This document shows positions 1-7,741 of a stretch of 11,368 nt of DNA, piece by piece (the first letter of the stretch is position 1; each line of letters begins with the position of its first letter). Location: NCBI GenBank assembly GCA_937893205.1, contig CALBJU010000067.1, positions 1 to 11,368 of the forward strand, in the 5' to 3' direction. The notes below the pieces were generated by a model that saw only the letters and a program-made list of their open reading frames with translations, did not search any database and was not told the DNA's origin. A program made the translations under genes and the position numbers. This DNA is from an uncultured Bacteroidota bacterium (GTDB taxonomy: Bacteria > Bacteroidota > Rhodothermia > Rhodothermales > UBA10348).

Positions 1-985
1 CCAGATTTTCCCAGTTTGCAGTCCAAGCAGAGATCGGGCTCCGAACATTTGAAACGCCTTCGCCGTCTAGTGCTTCCTGCAAATCGAAGATTCGCAGGGG
101 AGCATACTGATACTCCGTCTCTGCTATCACGTACCGACCGCTGGGGCCTGGTGTGAAGGTGTGACCGTTGCGTACGCCGGTGATTCCAGTCAGCGTGACC
201 AGTAATTCTGGATTATCGATGTCCGTGAAATCGTAGACGTAATACCCGCCCGTTCCACCACCGTAAAAACGGTCGGTGCCGGTATCCACGTGGAAACCGG
301 CGTAGAAATCATGATATGCACGTCGGGTGTTCTCGGCAGGAGTCGGGATGTAGCCGATAAGAGCATTCTCCAGATCGCCGCCAACCACTTTGCCCAGATC
401 ATACACATTGGCATGAGGACCCAAAACCGTAGTCAGCAACAGGACTCTTCCCGAGGAATGCTTGTAGATAAAAATGTTGTGGAAGCCGCCTGGGGTCTCG
501 GGCGCACGGATACGTGCGACCTCGTGGACCGTGTCTGGATCCGGCAGACCCGTGACATCGAGCACAACCGCTCCCAGATCGTTGTCGGGTCCACCCCCGC
601 CAAACTGGAGCGACTGAACCACGTAGTAGCGGCCTTCCCATTTGAAGTGCTTCACATCCATTCCGCCGGTGCGGGAATGCAGTTCTTCGTTTTCGATTCG
701 CCAGCGATAAATGACGCGGGGATTCGAGGGATCGGCCAGACTGACAATGTCCATTCCCTTCGCGCCTGCTTCTGCATAATGCATGCGTGCTACATAGGCG
801 TAGGGGCGGCTTATCTCCTGTTCAAGATCCATGTCGGCTACACTCAGGCTGGGACCGAGAGGAATATGCCCGATGACTTCAATATTATCGCTGCCGCGAT
901 CCTGAGCCGTCCATTGGGCGGATGCGGGTCGGAACGCGAAGGCGACAATCATCATCGCCACCAGCACAGTGGTTGTTCTCTTCAT
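1..985 (-). CDS. Propeller H: secreted LVIVD-type beta-propeller, 3'-truncated by window edge
   Basis: The frame is open from the ATG at 985-983 to the window edge, giving the first 328 residues of an expected ~440. A Sec signal peptide (MKRTTTVLVAMMIVAF...) ends at ASA|Q, residues 23/24. The mature protein then follows its downstream-strand neighbours closely: RGSDNIEVIGHIPLG near 30-44, a first blade ending in NPRVIYRW, a second with GAVVLDVTGLPDP (~138-150), GGFHN with His169, YHDFYAGFH with His225/Asp226/His232, the Tyr/Gly-rich DRFYGGGTGGYYVYD, GHTFTP with His275 and ETEYQYAP with Glu289. Blades 6 and 7 and the NHE motif lie outside the window. It is most like propeller G (both have HVDTGTDRFYGGG and ELLVTLTGITGV), suggesting a sister duplication. 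It starts 25 nt after G stops; AAGAGAG about 8 nt before the ATG is at best a weak ribosome site. Biochemical function is unknown. Confidence 0.93.
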   Translation of the reverse strand, partial: MKRTTTVLVAMMIVAFAFRPASAQWTAQDRGSDNIEVIGHIPLGPSLSVADMDLEQEISRPYAYVARMHYAEAGAKGMDIVSLADPSNPRVIYRWRIENEELHSRTGGMDVKHFKWEGRYYVVQSLQFGGGGPDNDLGAVVLDVTGLPDPDTVHEVARIRAPETPGGFHNIFIYKHSSGRVLLLTTVLGPHANVYDLGKVVGGDLENALIGYIPTPAENTRRAYHDFYAGFHVDTGTDRFYGGGTGGYYVYDFTDIDNPELLVTLTGITGVRNGHTFTPGPSGRYVIAETEYQYAPLRIFDLQEALDGEGVSNVRSPISAWTANWENL

Positions 986-1010
986 CTGGAAATCTCTCTT
1001 AAAGTTAAAA

Positions 1011-2336
1011 TTATCGGGTGCCTTCTTTCGACTGTTCGTCCCATTTCTGGACACTTGATACGTCAGGCACACCCCACTCCTCTCCATTCCAGCCGTTAAA
1101 GCCCTCCATCCGGAAGGTCCACAGGCCGGTCGATATATCTGAAACGACGATCAGTCCATCAGCATTGCGTACGTCCACTCCAAAGGCACCGTTGCCCACA
1201 TTTCCGCCCATCGAACCGATTTTGCGATCGCCCGTGTAGGTGTCGAAATATCCCACGGTGACCGGGTTTTCAGGATCCATCAGCGAGAATATCTGAAGTC
1301 CGTCATGGTATCCGGAGACGAATACAAATGGCCACCTCACCTCGTGATTGTGGACCAGGTTTTCCCAGTGTGCCGTCCACGCCGAGATCGGGCTCCGAAT
1401 GTTGGAAACCTCCCCATCGAACGCTGGCTGCAGGTCGAAAATGCGCAGCGGGGCGTACTGGTATTCCGTCTCGGCGATCACATATCGTCCTGCTGGTCCT
1501 GGTGTGAACGTATGGCCTCGGCTGACGCCAGTAATTCCAGTAAGCGTCACCAGCAGCTCCGGATTGTTCAGATCCGAGATGTCATATACATAATATCCAC
1601 CCGAGCCACCTCCATAAAACCGGTCCGTCCCGGTGTCGACGTGGTACCCTGCATAGAAGTCATGATAGCTGCCGCGAGGGCCCTGGTCGGCTGGTACAGG
1701 AATGACGGCTGCGAGCGCACCTGCACGGTCACCGGCAATTAGTTTTCCCAGGTCGTACACGTGGGCGCCAGGTCCGCGGACGGTGGTCATCAATAACACC
1801 CGGCCGTCAGAATGCTTGTAGACAAAGATGTTGTGGAAGCCACCGGGTAGATCGGGCTCGTAAATCCGGGCGACTTCTTTCACCGTTGTGGGATCAGGAA
1901 GGCCTGTCACATCCAGCACCACTGCTCCCAGATCATTGTTGGGCCCCGTTCCGAACTGTAGCCCCTGAACGACATAGTAGCGTCCGTCGAGTTTGAAGTG
2001 CTTGACGTCCATTGCGCCACGTCCCGAGTGCAGCTCCTGATTCTCAATCCTCCACCGATAGATGACCTTTGGGTTCGCCGGATTTGAGATATCGATGATG
2101 TCCGTGCCGCGGTCCACAAGCCCCTCACGTGCCGCGCGGGACACGTAGACGTAGGGACGACTCAGTTCCTGCTCCATGTCCAGATCGGCCACACTCATCA
2201 TGGCGCCAAGGGGGATGTGCCCTACGACTTCGATGTTGTCCGACCCCGGATTGAGTGTTGTCCAGGGCGTCTCTTGCTGCGCGTAAGCCAGCGAGGAGCT
2301 GCAGACGAAAAGTAGAGCTAATAGTGTGGTGCGCAT
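1011..2336 (-). CDS. Propeller G: secreted LVIVD-type seven-bladed beta-propeller
   Basis: This 441-residue protein is a full-length member of the array. The signal peptide MRTTLLALLFVCSSSLAYA is cleavable before Gln20, and the mature part has no cysteine. Seven repeat units can be read: ~60-97 (PYVYVSR...IIDISNPANPKVI), 118-160 (GAVVLDVTGLPDP), 166-200 (GGFHNIFVYKHSDGR), 223-270 (YHDFYAGYH...GGYYVYDIS), 273-305 (GHTFTPGPAGRYVIAETEYQ), 325-368 (NHEVRWPFVFVSGYHDGLQIF) and 382-412 (DGLIVVSDISTGLW). The last two match the 'hydrophobic strand - DP.NP..VG.YDT' pattern of LVIVD repeats. Recurrent polar residues are His40, His168, His175, His225, Asp226, His232, His275, Glu289, His329, His331 and Glu332. 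The C-terminal tail SSVQKWDEQSKEGTR matches propeller F. No Shine-Dalgarno sequence precedes the ATG. F stops 33 nt upstream. Role unknown; a metal-binding or ligand-binding propeller is an inference. Confidence 0.95.
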   Translation of the reverse strand: MRTTLLALLFVCSSSLAYAQQETPWTTLNPGSDNIEVVGHIPLGAMMSVADLDMEQELSRPYVYVSRAAREGLVDRGTDIIDISNPANPKVIYRWRIENQELHSGRGAMDVKHFKLDGRYYVVQGLQFGTGPNNDLGAVVLDVTGLPDPTTVKEVARIYEPDLPGGFHNIFVYKHSDGRVLLMTTVRGPGAHVYDLGKLIAGDRAGALAAVIPVPADQGPRGSYHDFYAGYHVDTGTDRFYGGGSGGYYVYDISDLNNPELLVTLTGITGVSRGHTFTPGPAGRYVIAETEYQYAPLRIFDLQPAFDGEVSNIRSPISAWTAHWENLVHNHEVRWPFVFVSGYHDGLQIFSLMDPENPVTVGYFDTYTGDRKIGSMGGNVGNGAFGVDVRNADGLIVVSDISTGLWTFRMEGFNGWNGEEWGVPDVSSVQKWDEQSKEGTR

Positions 2337-2369
2337 TGCTTTGTGGGGTTATGGCCTGAATTGCCTGTA

Positions 2370-3677
2370 TTACCGGGTGCCTTCTTTCGACTGCTCGTCC
2401 CATTTCTGGACGGAGGAAATGTCGGGTACGCCCCAGTCTTCTCCGTTCCATCCATTGAACCCATCCATGCGGAAGGTCCAGAATCCGGTCGATCCGTCGG
2501 AAATGACGATCAGGCCGTCTGCATTTCGAACGTCGATGCCGAATGCCCCGTCCATCACGCCTCCGGCATCAGTAGGAATGGTGTCGTAGTACCCGACGGT
2601 CTGAGGATTTTTCGGATCCATCAGGGAAAACACCTGAAGACCATCGAGATATCCGGACACGAACACAAAGGGCCACCGGACTTCGTGGTTGTGCGAGAGA
2701 TTTTCCCAGTTTGCCGTCCATGCGGAAATGGGCTGCCTGATGTTGGAAACATCGCCGTCGAGTGCAGGCTGAAGATCGAAGATCCTGAGCGGCGCGTACT
2801 GGTACTCCGTCTCCGCGATCACGTACCGTCCGTTCGGGCCGGGGGTGAACGTGTGGCCGCGGTTGACACCACTGATTCCGTTCAACGTCACGCGAATCTC
2901 GGGCGCGTCGATATTCGAGATATCATATACATAATAGCCGCCAGACCCGCCGCCGTAAAACCGGTCCTCGCCCGAGTCTGGGTGATAACTGGCATAGAAA
3001 TCATGATAGCTGAGTCGGGTGCCCTCCTCTCCTGGAATGGGGATATTGGCCGCAAATGCATTCTCGACATCTCCCGACACCACCTTGCTCAAATCATACA
3101 TGTTCGCTCCCGGAGCACGAACCGTGGTGATCAGATACGGCGTGCCGTTGGAATGCTGGTAGATAAATATGTTGTGGAAGCCGCCCGGCATGTCGGGCTC
3201 CCTGATGCGGGCCACCTCCCGAACTTTGCTCACATCTGGTAGACCCGTTACGTCGAAGACGATCGCGCCCAGATCATTGTCGGGTCCTTGCCTGAATTGC
3301 ACCGAAAGCACAACGTAGTAACGCCCGGAGTGCTTGAAGTATTTGATATCCAGGCCGCCAACGCCCACGTTCAGGTCATCGTTTTCGTTGACCCAATGGA
3401 GCAGCAGCTTCGGGTGCGTTGGATCGGAAAGATCAATGATGTCCATGCCCCGGTCGTAGTTGCCCTGGTAGCGCGCCCGCGCCACGTAAGCATAGGGGCG
3501 ATCCAGTTCCTGCTCGAGTTCGATATCAGCTACAGATTCCGGTCCTCCGAGGGGTAGATGTCCCTGGACGTGAATATTGTCGCTGCCTCGTTTGAGAGGG
3601 GTCGATTGGCTCTGAGTGGTCGCTTGTGCTCCAATGGTCATTCCAAACAGGAGCAGAAAAATGGACGTCCGTCGCAT
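2370..3677 (-). CDS. Propeller F: secreted LVIVD-type seven-bladed beta-propeller
   Basis: The product has 435 residues. The signal peptide MRRTSIFLLLFGMTIGA can be cleaved before Gln18, although cleavage after Ala19 is also possible. It aligns with propeller G without gaps to about residue 366, so its putative pocket residues have the same numbers: His40, His168, His175, His225, Asp226, His232, His275, Glu289, His329 and His331. It is shorter only because the loop between blades 6 and 7 (YDTIPTDAGGVMDGAF) has six fewer residues. Its end, WDEQSKEGTR, groups with G, whereas blade 6 (LSHNHEVRWPFVFVSGYLDG, then LQVFSLMDP) is closest to propeller C, a mosaic pattern. In the segment before MDIKYF-type blade 2 it reads NVGVGGLD and lacks the LH seen in several paralogs. 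E stops 21 nt upstream and no Shine-Dalgarno sequence is visible. Function unknown. Confidence 0.95.
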   Translation of the reverse strand: MRRTSIFLLLFGMTIGAQATTQSQSTPLKRGSDNIHVQGHLPLGGPESVADIELEQELDRPYAYVARARYQGNYDRGMDIIDLSDPTHPKLLLHWVNENDDLNVGVGGLDIKYFKHSGRYYVVLSVQFRQGPDNDLGAIVFDVTGLPDVSKVREVARIREPDMPGGFHNIFIYQHSNGTPYLITTVRAPGANMYDLSKVVSGDVENAFAANIPIPGEEGTRLSYHDFYASYHPDSGEDRFYGGGSGGYYVYDISNIDAPEIRVTLNGISGVNRGHTFTPGPNGRYVIAETEYQYAPLRIFDLQPALDGDVSNIRQPISAWTANWENLSHNHEVRWPFVFVSGYLDGLQVFSLMDPKNPQTVGYYDTIPTDAGGVMDGAFGIDVRNADGLIVISDGSTGFWTFRMDGFNGWNGEDWGVPDISSVQKWDEQSKEGTR

Positions 3678-3698
3678 AGTAGTACCGTGGTTATACGC

Positions 3699-5021
3699 TT
3701 ATCGCGTTCCTTCTTTTGATTCTTCGTCCCACTTTTGGACGGATGATATGTCTGGCATGCCCCAATCTTCGCCGTTCCAGCCATTGAAGCCGTCCATGCG
3801 AAAAGTCCAGAAGCCAGTCGACATGTCTGAAATGACTATCAGGCCATCTTCATTTCTTACGTCTATTCCGAATGCGCCGTTGGCTACCGCCCCGGCCATC
3901 ACACCGACATCGCGGGACCCGGTATACGTGTCGTAGTAACCCACGGTCTGCGGATTACCCGGATCCATCATGGAGAAGATCTGAAGGCCGTCATGATATC
4001 CAGATACGAATACGAACGGCCAGCGGACTTCGTGATTGTGAACCAGGTTCTCCCAATCTGCCGTCCATGCGGAAATGGGAGAGCGGATGTTTTCAGTCTC
4101 GCCGTCGAGGGCGGGTTTCATGTCAAACATCCGAAGCGGTGCGTGCTGGTATTCGGTTTCCGTTATCGCGTACCGCCCGTCGGGACTCGGCGTAAACGTG
4201 TGGCCATAATTCACTCCGGTGATTCCCGTCAGTGTGAACTCAAGCTGGGGATCATCGGGATCGGTGATGTTGAACACGTAGTACCCGTCGGTGCCGCCGC
4301 CGTAGAACCGATCCTGATCTGAATCTGGATGCCAGGCAGCATACAGATCGTGATAGGAGCCAGACTCGACTTCAGGGATCGGAATCGTTCCGATATAGGC
4401 ATGTTCCACGTCTCCAGTTACGGCCTTCCCGAGATCATACATATTCGCACCAGGGCCAGTGGTTGTGGTCAGCAGTATTACACGACCGTCGGAGTGCTTA
4501 TAGATAAAAATGTTGTGGAAGCCGCCTGGAAGATCCGGTTCGACGATGCGGGCTACTTCCCGAACGGAGGATGCATTCGGTAAGTCTGTCACATCGAGGA
4601 TGTATGCACCCATGTTGACGTCCGGTCCCGGTCCGAACTGGGTCGATTGCACAACATAGTACCTTCCGGCCCATTTGAAGTATTTAATATCCATGCCACC
4701 CAGACCGGTGTGCAATTCGGGATCTTCGATACGCCATTGAAGGAGTACTTTTGGATTTGTTGGGTCCGACAGATCGATGATATCCGTGCCTCGCTCCGAG
4801 CCCGTTCCGACCGTTCCACGGGACACATAAGCGTAAGGTCGGCTCATTTCTTGCTCGATCTCGAGGTCCATGGTGTTCAGGGCACTACCAAGCGGAATAT
4901 GTCCCTCAACGGTGATGTTTTCAGAACCGCGCTCCAGTGAATTCCAGGGCGTGTCCTGCGCCTGCATGGGTGCGGTGCCGACGAGCAGAAGCACAACGGC
5001 TAAGGAAGTAACACGAGTCAT
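3699..5021 (-). CDS. Propeller E: secreted LVIVD-type seven-bladed beta-propeller
   Basis: This 440-residue protein has the signal peptide MTRVTSLAVVLLLVGTAPMQA, cleavable before Gln22, and a cysteine-free mature part. Motifs in order are RGSENITVEGHIPLG (His41), blade 1 with SDPTNPKVLLQW, blade 2 with GAYILDVTDLP, GGFHN (His169) and KHSDG (His176), YHDLYAAWH (His224, Asp225, His231), DRFYGGGTDGYYVFNITD, GHTFTPSPDG (His274), ETEYQHAP (Glu288), HNHEVRWP (His328, His330, Glu331), DGLQIFSMMDP and DGLIVISDMSTGFW. The loop after IPIP is the shortest in the array (EVESGS). It shares EIEQEMSRPYAYV and DGETENIR with propeller D. Its last 40 codons are almost identical at DNA level to those of D. The start lies 33 nt after D stops, without a Shine-Dalgarno match. 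Function unknown. Confidence 0.95.
   Translation of the reverse strand: MTRVTSLAVVLLLVGTAPMQAQDTPWNSLERGSENITVEGHIPLGSALNTMDLEIEQEMSRPYAYVSRGTVGTGSERGTDIIDLSDPTNPKVLLQWRIEDPELHTGLGGMDIKYFKWAGRYYVVQSTQFGPGPDVNMGAYILDVTDLPNASSVREVARIVEPDLPGGFHNIFIYKHSDGRVILLTTTTGPGANMYDLGKAVTGDVEHAYIGTIPIPEVESGSYHDLYAAWHPDSDQDRFYGGGTDGYYVFNITDPDDPQLEFTLTGITGVNYGHTFTPSPDGRYAITETEYQHAPLRMFDMKPALDGETENIRSPISAWTADWENLVHNHEVRWPFVFVSGYHDGLQIFSMMDPGNPQTVGYYDTYTGSRDVGVMAGAVANGAFGIDVRNEDGLIVISDMSTGFWTFRMDGFNGWNGEDWGMPDISSVQKWDEESKEGTR
3705..3824 (-). repeat. Near-identical 3'-end segment, copy in propeller E
   Basis: These 120 bases coding for the last ~40 residues of E match 5061-5180 in D at all but two positions (3753 and 3816) in my hand alignment. 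Neighbouring parts of the same two genes are clearly less alike. Confidence 0.85.
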
Positions 5022-5054
5022 ATTCGGTATGCTGTTTTCTGGTGGTCTTTGTTG

Positions 5055-6398
5055 TTACTGCGTTCCTTCTTTTGATTCTTCGTCCCACTTTTGGACGGAT
5101 GATATGTCGGGCATGCCCCAATCTTCGCCGTTCCAGCCATTGAAGCCGTCCATGCGAAAAGTCCAGAAGCCGGTCGACATATCAGATATAACGATGAGTC
5201 CGTCTTCGTTCCGCACGTCCACCCCAAAAGCTCCGTTGTACATCCCAAATTCACCTTCAAAGAGCTTGGGGCCGGTGTACGTATCGTAGAAACCGACTGT
5301 TTGGGGGTTTTCCGGGTCCATCATCGAGAAAATTTGTAATCCATCCAGGTAACCTGACACGAAGACATAGGGCCAACGGACTTCGTGATTATGGACCAGG
5401 TGTTCCCAATTGGCCGTCCACGCTGAGATGGGTCTGCGAATGTTTTCCGTCTCACCATCGAGGGCGGGCTGCATGTCGAACATGCGGAGCGGAGCGTACT
5501 GATACTCGGTCTCGGTAACGGCATAGCGTCCATCCGGCGACGGCGTGAAAGTGTGGCCCCATGCGACTCCGGTAATTCCGGTCATGGTGAATTCCATTTT
5601 TGAATTTTCAATGTCCGACACATCCCAGACATAGTATCCGCCCGTTCCCCCACCGTAAAATCGATCCTGTCCCGTATCTGGATGCCAGGCGACGTACAGG
5701 TCGTGATAGAACAGGGGTGACGGCAGGATGTCTTCTGCTCCAGCAGGTCCACCTACAGCGTCAGGCGGAATCGGTACGTGGCCCACAAGGGCGTTTTCCA
5801 CGTCTCCCGTTACCACTTTTCCCAGGTCATAGATGCTGGCCTGTCCCCAGTTCACCGTTGTGAACAGGTACACATTTCCGTTGGAGTGTTTGTAGATGAA
5901 TATGTTGTGGAAGCCACCTGGCCACCTGGATTCATCTATTCTGGCCACCTCGAAGACTTTATCCGGATCGGGTAGATCGGTTACGTCGAAGACAATGGCG
6001 CCGAGATCATAATTGGGTCCCGGGCCAAACTGCATCGACTGAACGACATAGTAGCGGCCGGCCCACTTGAAGTACTTGACATCCATTCCGCCCAGTCCTG
6101 TGTGGAGTGACTCATCTTCGATGCGCCATTTTTTGATGACTTTCGGGTTGGTTGGATCCGACAAATCGATGATGTCCATGCCCTTGGCAACGTATTCGCC
6201 GAGGTGACCTCTTCCTACGTACGCATACGGCCGACTCATCTCCTGCTCGATCTCCATATCCATCACGCTGAGAGGCCCTCCGAGGGGAATGTGTCCTTCA
6301 ACAGTAATGTTATCCGATCCGCGTTCGAGCGACGTGGATTGCCCCAGAACGGGCGTTATAAGTAAACAAAGCAATACCAGAACAGCTGAACCACGCAT
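5055..6398 (-). CDS. Propeller D: secreted LVIVD-type beta-propeller with an extended blade 3-4 loop
   Basis: The product has 447 residues. The signal peptide MRGSAVLVLLCLLITPVLG is cleavable before Gln20; its only cysteine is in the hydrophobic core, not in a lipobox. The propeller motifs are complete: His36 (EGHIPLG), His164 and His171 (GGFHN, KHSNG), His232/Asp233/His239 (YHDLYVAWH), His282 (GHTFTP), Glu296 (ETEYQYAP), His336/His338/Glu339 (HNHEVRWP). The distinctive feature is an insertion of roughly ten residues, rich in Pro/Gly/Ala, at about 213-229 between VPIP and YHD; paralogs have only 6-11 residues there. The last codon is CAG (Gln), where C, E, F and G have Arg, a single-base difference. 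The ATG is preceded by GAGG at 6411-6408, 9 nt away, inside the end of propeller C, which stops only 6 nt upstream. This suggests translational coupling. Function unknown. Confidence 0.95.
   Translation of the reverse strand: MRGSAVLVLLCLLITPVLGQSTSLERGSDNITVEGHIPLGGPLSVMDMEIEQEMSRPYAYVGRGHLGEYVAKGMDIIDLSDPTNPKVIKKWRIEDESLHTGLGGMDVKYFKWAGRYYVVQSMQFGPGPNYDLGAIVFDVTDLPDPDKVFEVARIDESRWPGGFHNIFIYKHSNGNVYLFTTVNWGQASIYDLGKVVTGDVENALVGHVPIPPDAVGGPAGAEDILPSPLFYHDLYVAWHPDTGQDRFYGGGTGGYYVWDVSDIENSKMEFTMTGITGVAWGHTFTPSPDGRYAVTETEYQYAPLRMFDMQPALDGETENIRRPISAWTANWEHLVHNHEVRWPYVFVSGYLDGLQIFSMMDPENPQTVGFYDTYTGPKLFEGEFGMYNGAFGVDVRNEDGLIVISDMSTGFWTFRMDGFNGWNGEDWGMPDISSVQKWDEESKEGTQ
5061..5180 (-). repeat. Near-identical 3'-end segment, copy in propeller D
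   Basis: This segment matches 3705-3824 (two mismatches) and, over 5065-5144, is identical for 80 bases to 6415-6494 in propeller C. It encodes the FNGWNGEDWGMPDISSVQKW region and the tail of the protein. Confidence 0.85.
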
Positions 6399-6404
6399 TT
6401 TAGT

Positions 6405-7730
6405 CTACCTCGTGCCTTCTTTTGATTCTTCGTCCCACTTTTGGACGGATGATATGTCGGGCATGCCCCAATCTTCGCCGTTCCAGCCATTGAAACCATC
6501 CATGCGGAAGGTCCAGAAGCCGGTAGACATGTCTGAAATAACAATCAGGCCATCTGCGTTGCGGACGTCCACTCCAAAGGCTCCATTGATCACCGAGCTG
6601 AATCCACTGTTTGTCGGGCCGACGTACGTGTCGTAATAGCCCACCGTCTGAGGATTCTCAGGGTCCATCAGGCTGAACACCTGCAGTCCGTCCAGATATC
6701 CTGAAACGAATACAAAGGGCCACCGAACCTCGTGATTGTGCGAGAGATTTTCCCAATCAGCTGTCCACGCAGAAATGGGTTGGCGGATGTTGAGCCGATC
6801 GCCGTCGAGGGCTGGCTGCAGGTCGAAGATGCGAAGAGGGGAGTACTGATACTCAGACTCGGCGACCACAAAGCGGCCATCGGGGCTCGGAGTGAACGTG
6901 TGTCCCCAACTTACGCCGGAGATTCCCGTCAGGGTGATTCTCAATTCCGGATTTTCGATGTCTGAGATATCGTAAATGTAGTATCCGTCATTTCCGCCGC
7001 CATAGAACCGGTCTTCTCCCGTGTCGGGATGAAAGGCTGCGTAGTGATCGTGATAAAAGCGGCGGGAGCCGGTGATATCATCTTTCTCCGGGGTCGGAAT
7101 GGTGGCGACGTACGAGTTTTCGATGTCACCACTCACTGCTTTTCGAAGATCGTAAGCGCGCACCATGTCCCCGCGCACGGTGGCGAGTAGGTAGATGTTA
7201 CCGTCGGAATGCTTGTAGATAAAAATGTTGTGCATTCCGCCCGGGTTATCGGGAAGTACGAATCGGCCGACTTCTCGCACGCCATTGGGATCGGGAAGAT
7301 CGGTCACGTCGAAAACGACCGCTCCAAGATCCGCAAGCGGGCCGCCGCCGAACTCAAACGACTGTACGACATAGTGCCTGCCGCCGGTCCTGAAATACTT
7401 CACGTCCATGCCGCCACGATTTGGAAGCAGGTCCTGATTTTCGAGGCGAAAGCGATAGATGACTTCAGGATTCGAGGGATCCGAAAGATCGATCACATCC
7501 ATCCCCTTGGGGCCGCCATCGACAATCGAAGCGCGACCGATATAGGCGTAGGGTCGATCCAGATCCTGTTCCAGCTCCAGATCCGTCACACTGGAGTGGT
7601 GTCCCAGTCCAATGTGTCCAAGGACTTTCATGTTGTCCGATCCTCTTTCGAGCGCTGTGGCCTGTCCAAAAGATGGAGCCGCCATCAGAATCAAAAGGGA
7701 GAATGCGCAAATCAGTCTACAAGGATTCAT
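6405..7730 (-). CDS. Propeller C: secreted LVIVD-type seven-bladed beta-propeller
   Basis: I place the start at the ATG at 7730-7728, giving 441 residues. A longer in-frame start at 7814 would put 28 charged residues before the signal peptide and run into the end of propeller B. From 7730 the protein begins MNPCRLICAFSLLILMAAPSFG, a good signal peptide cleavable before Gln23. Motifs: His39 (LGHIGLG, with an unusual extra HH at 44-45), His167 (GGMHN, Met replacing the usual Phe), His174, His227/Asp228 plus an extra His229 (YHDHY), His234, His277 (GHTFTP), Glu291 (ESEYQYSP), His331/His333/Glu334, then DGLIVISDMSTGFW and the tail SSVQKWDEESKEGTR. It is the only member with TAG as stop codon (6407-6405). 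The gap to B is 11 nt with no clear Shine-Dalgarno sequence. Function unknown. Confidence 0.93.
   Translation of the reverse strand: MNPCRLICAFSLLILMAAPSFGQATALERGSDNMKVLGHIGLGHHSSVTDLELEQDLDRPYAYIGRASIVDGGPKGMDVIDLSDPSNPEVIYRFRLENQDLLPNRGGMDVKYFRTGGRHYVVQSFEFGGGPLADLGAVVFDVTDLPDPNGVREVGRFVLPDNPGGMHNIFIYKHSDGNIYLLATVRGDMVRAYDLRKAVSGDIENSYVATIPTPEKDDITGSRRFYHDHYAAFHPDTGEDRFYGGGNDGYYIYDISDIENPELRITLTGISGVSWGHTFTPSPDGRFVVAESEYQYSPLRIFDLQPALDGDRLNIRQPISAWTADWENLSHNHEVRWPFVFVSGYLDGLQVFSLMDPENPQTVGYYDTYVGPTNSGFSSVINGAFGVDVRNADGLIVISDMSTGFWTFRMDGFNGWNGEDWGMPDISSVQKWDEESKEGTR
6408..6411 (-). promoter_or_regulatory. Shine-Dalgarno GAGG for propeller D, inside the 3' end of C
   Basis: On the minus strand the junction reads GAGGTAGACTAAAATG. 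The GAGG lies in the last codons of propeller C, TAG is its stop, and the ATG of D follows 9 nt after GAGG. Most other genes in the array lack such a match. The 6-nt gap and this site favour translational coupling of C and D. Confidence 0.55.
6415..6494 (-). repeat. Near-identical 3'-end segment, copy in propeller C
   Basis: Eighty bases are identical to 5065-5144 in propeller D, including synonymous positions. Beyond 6494 the two genes differ at many third codon positions. Confidence 0.85.
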
Positions 7731-7741
7731 GTCGTCTATCT

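Noticed and set aside
2343..3242. Long plus-strand open frames, e.g. 2343-3242, 290-1099, 7209-7997 and 9971-11026
   Set aside because: They lie antisense to the propeller genes, have no signal peptide or family motif, recur at similar positions in different paralogs, and one crosses two real genes. They are by-products of codon use on the minus strand.
7665..7730. Propeller C as a lipoprotein because of Cys4 and Cys8 in its signal peptide
   Set aside because: Both cysteines lie before or at the start of the hydrophobic core and are not in a lipobox; the SFG/Q site fits signal peptidase I.
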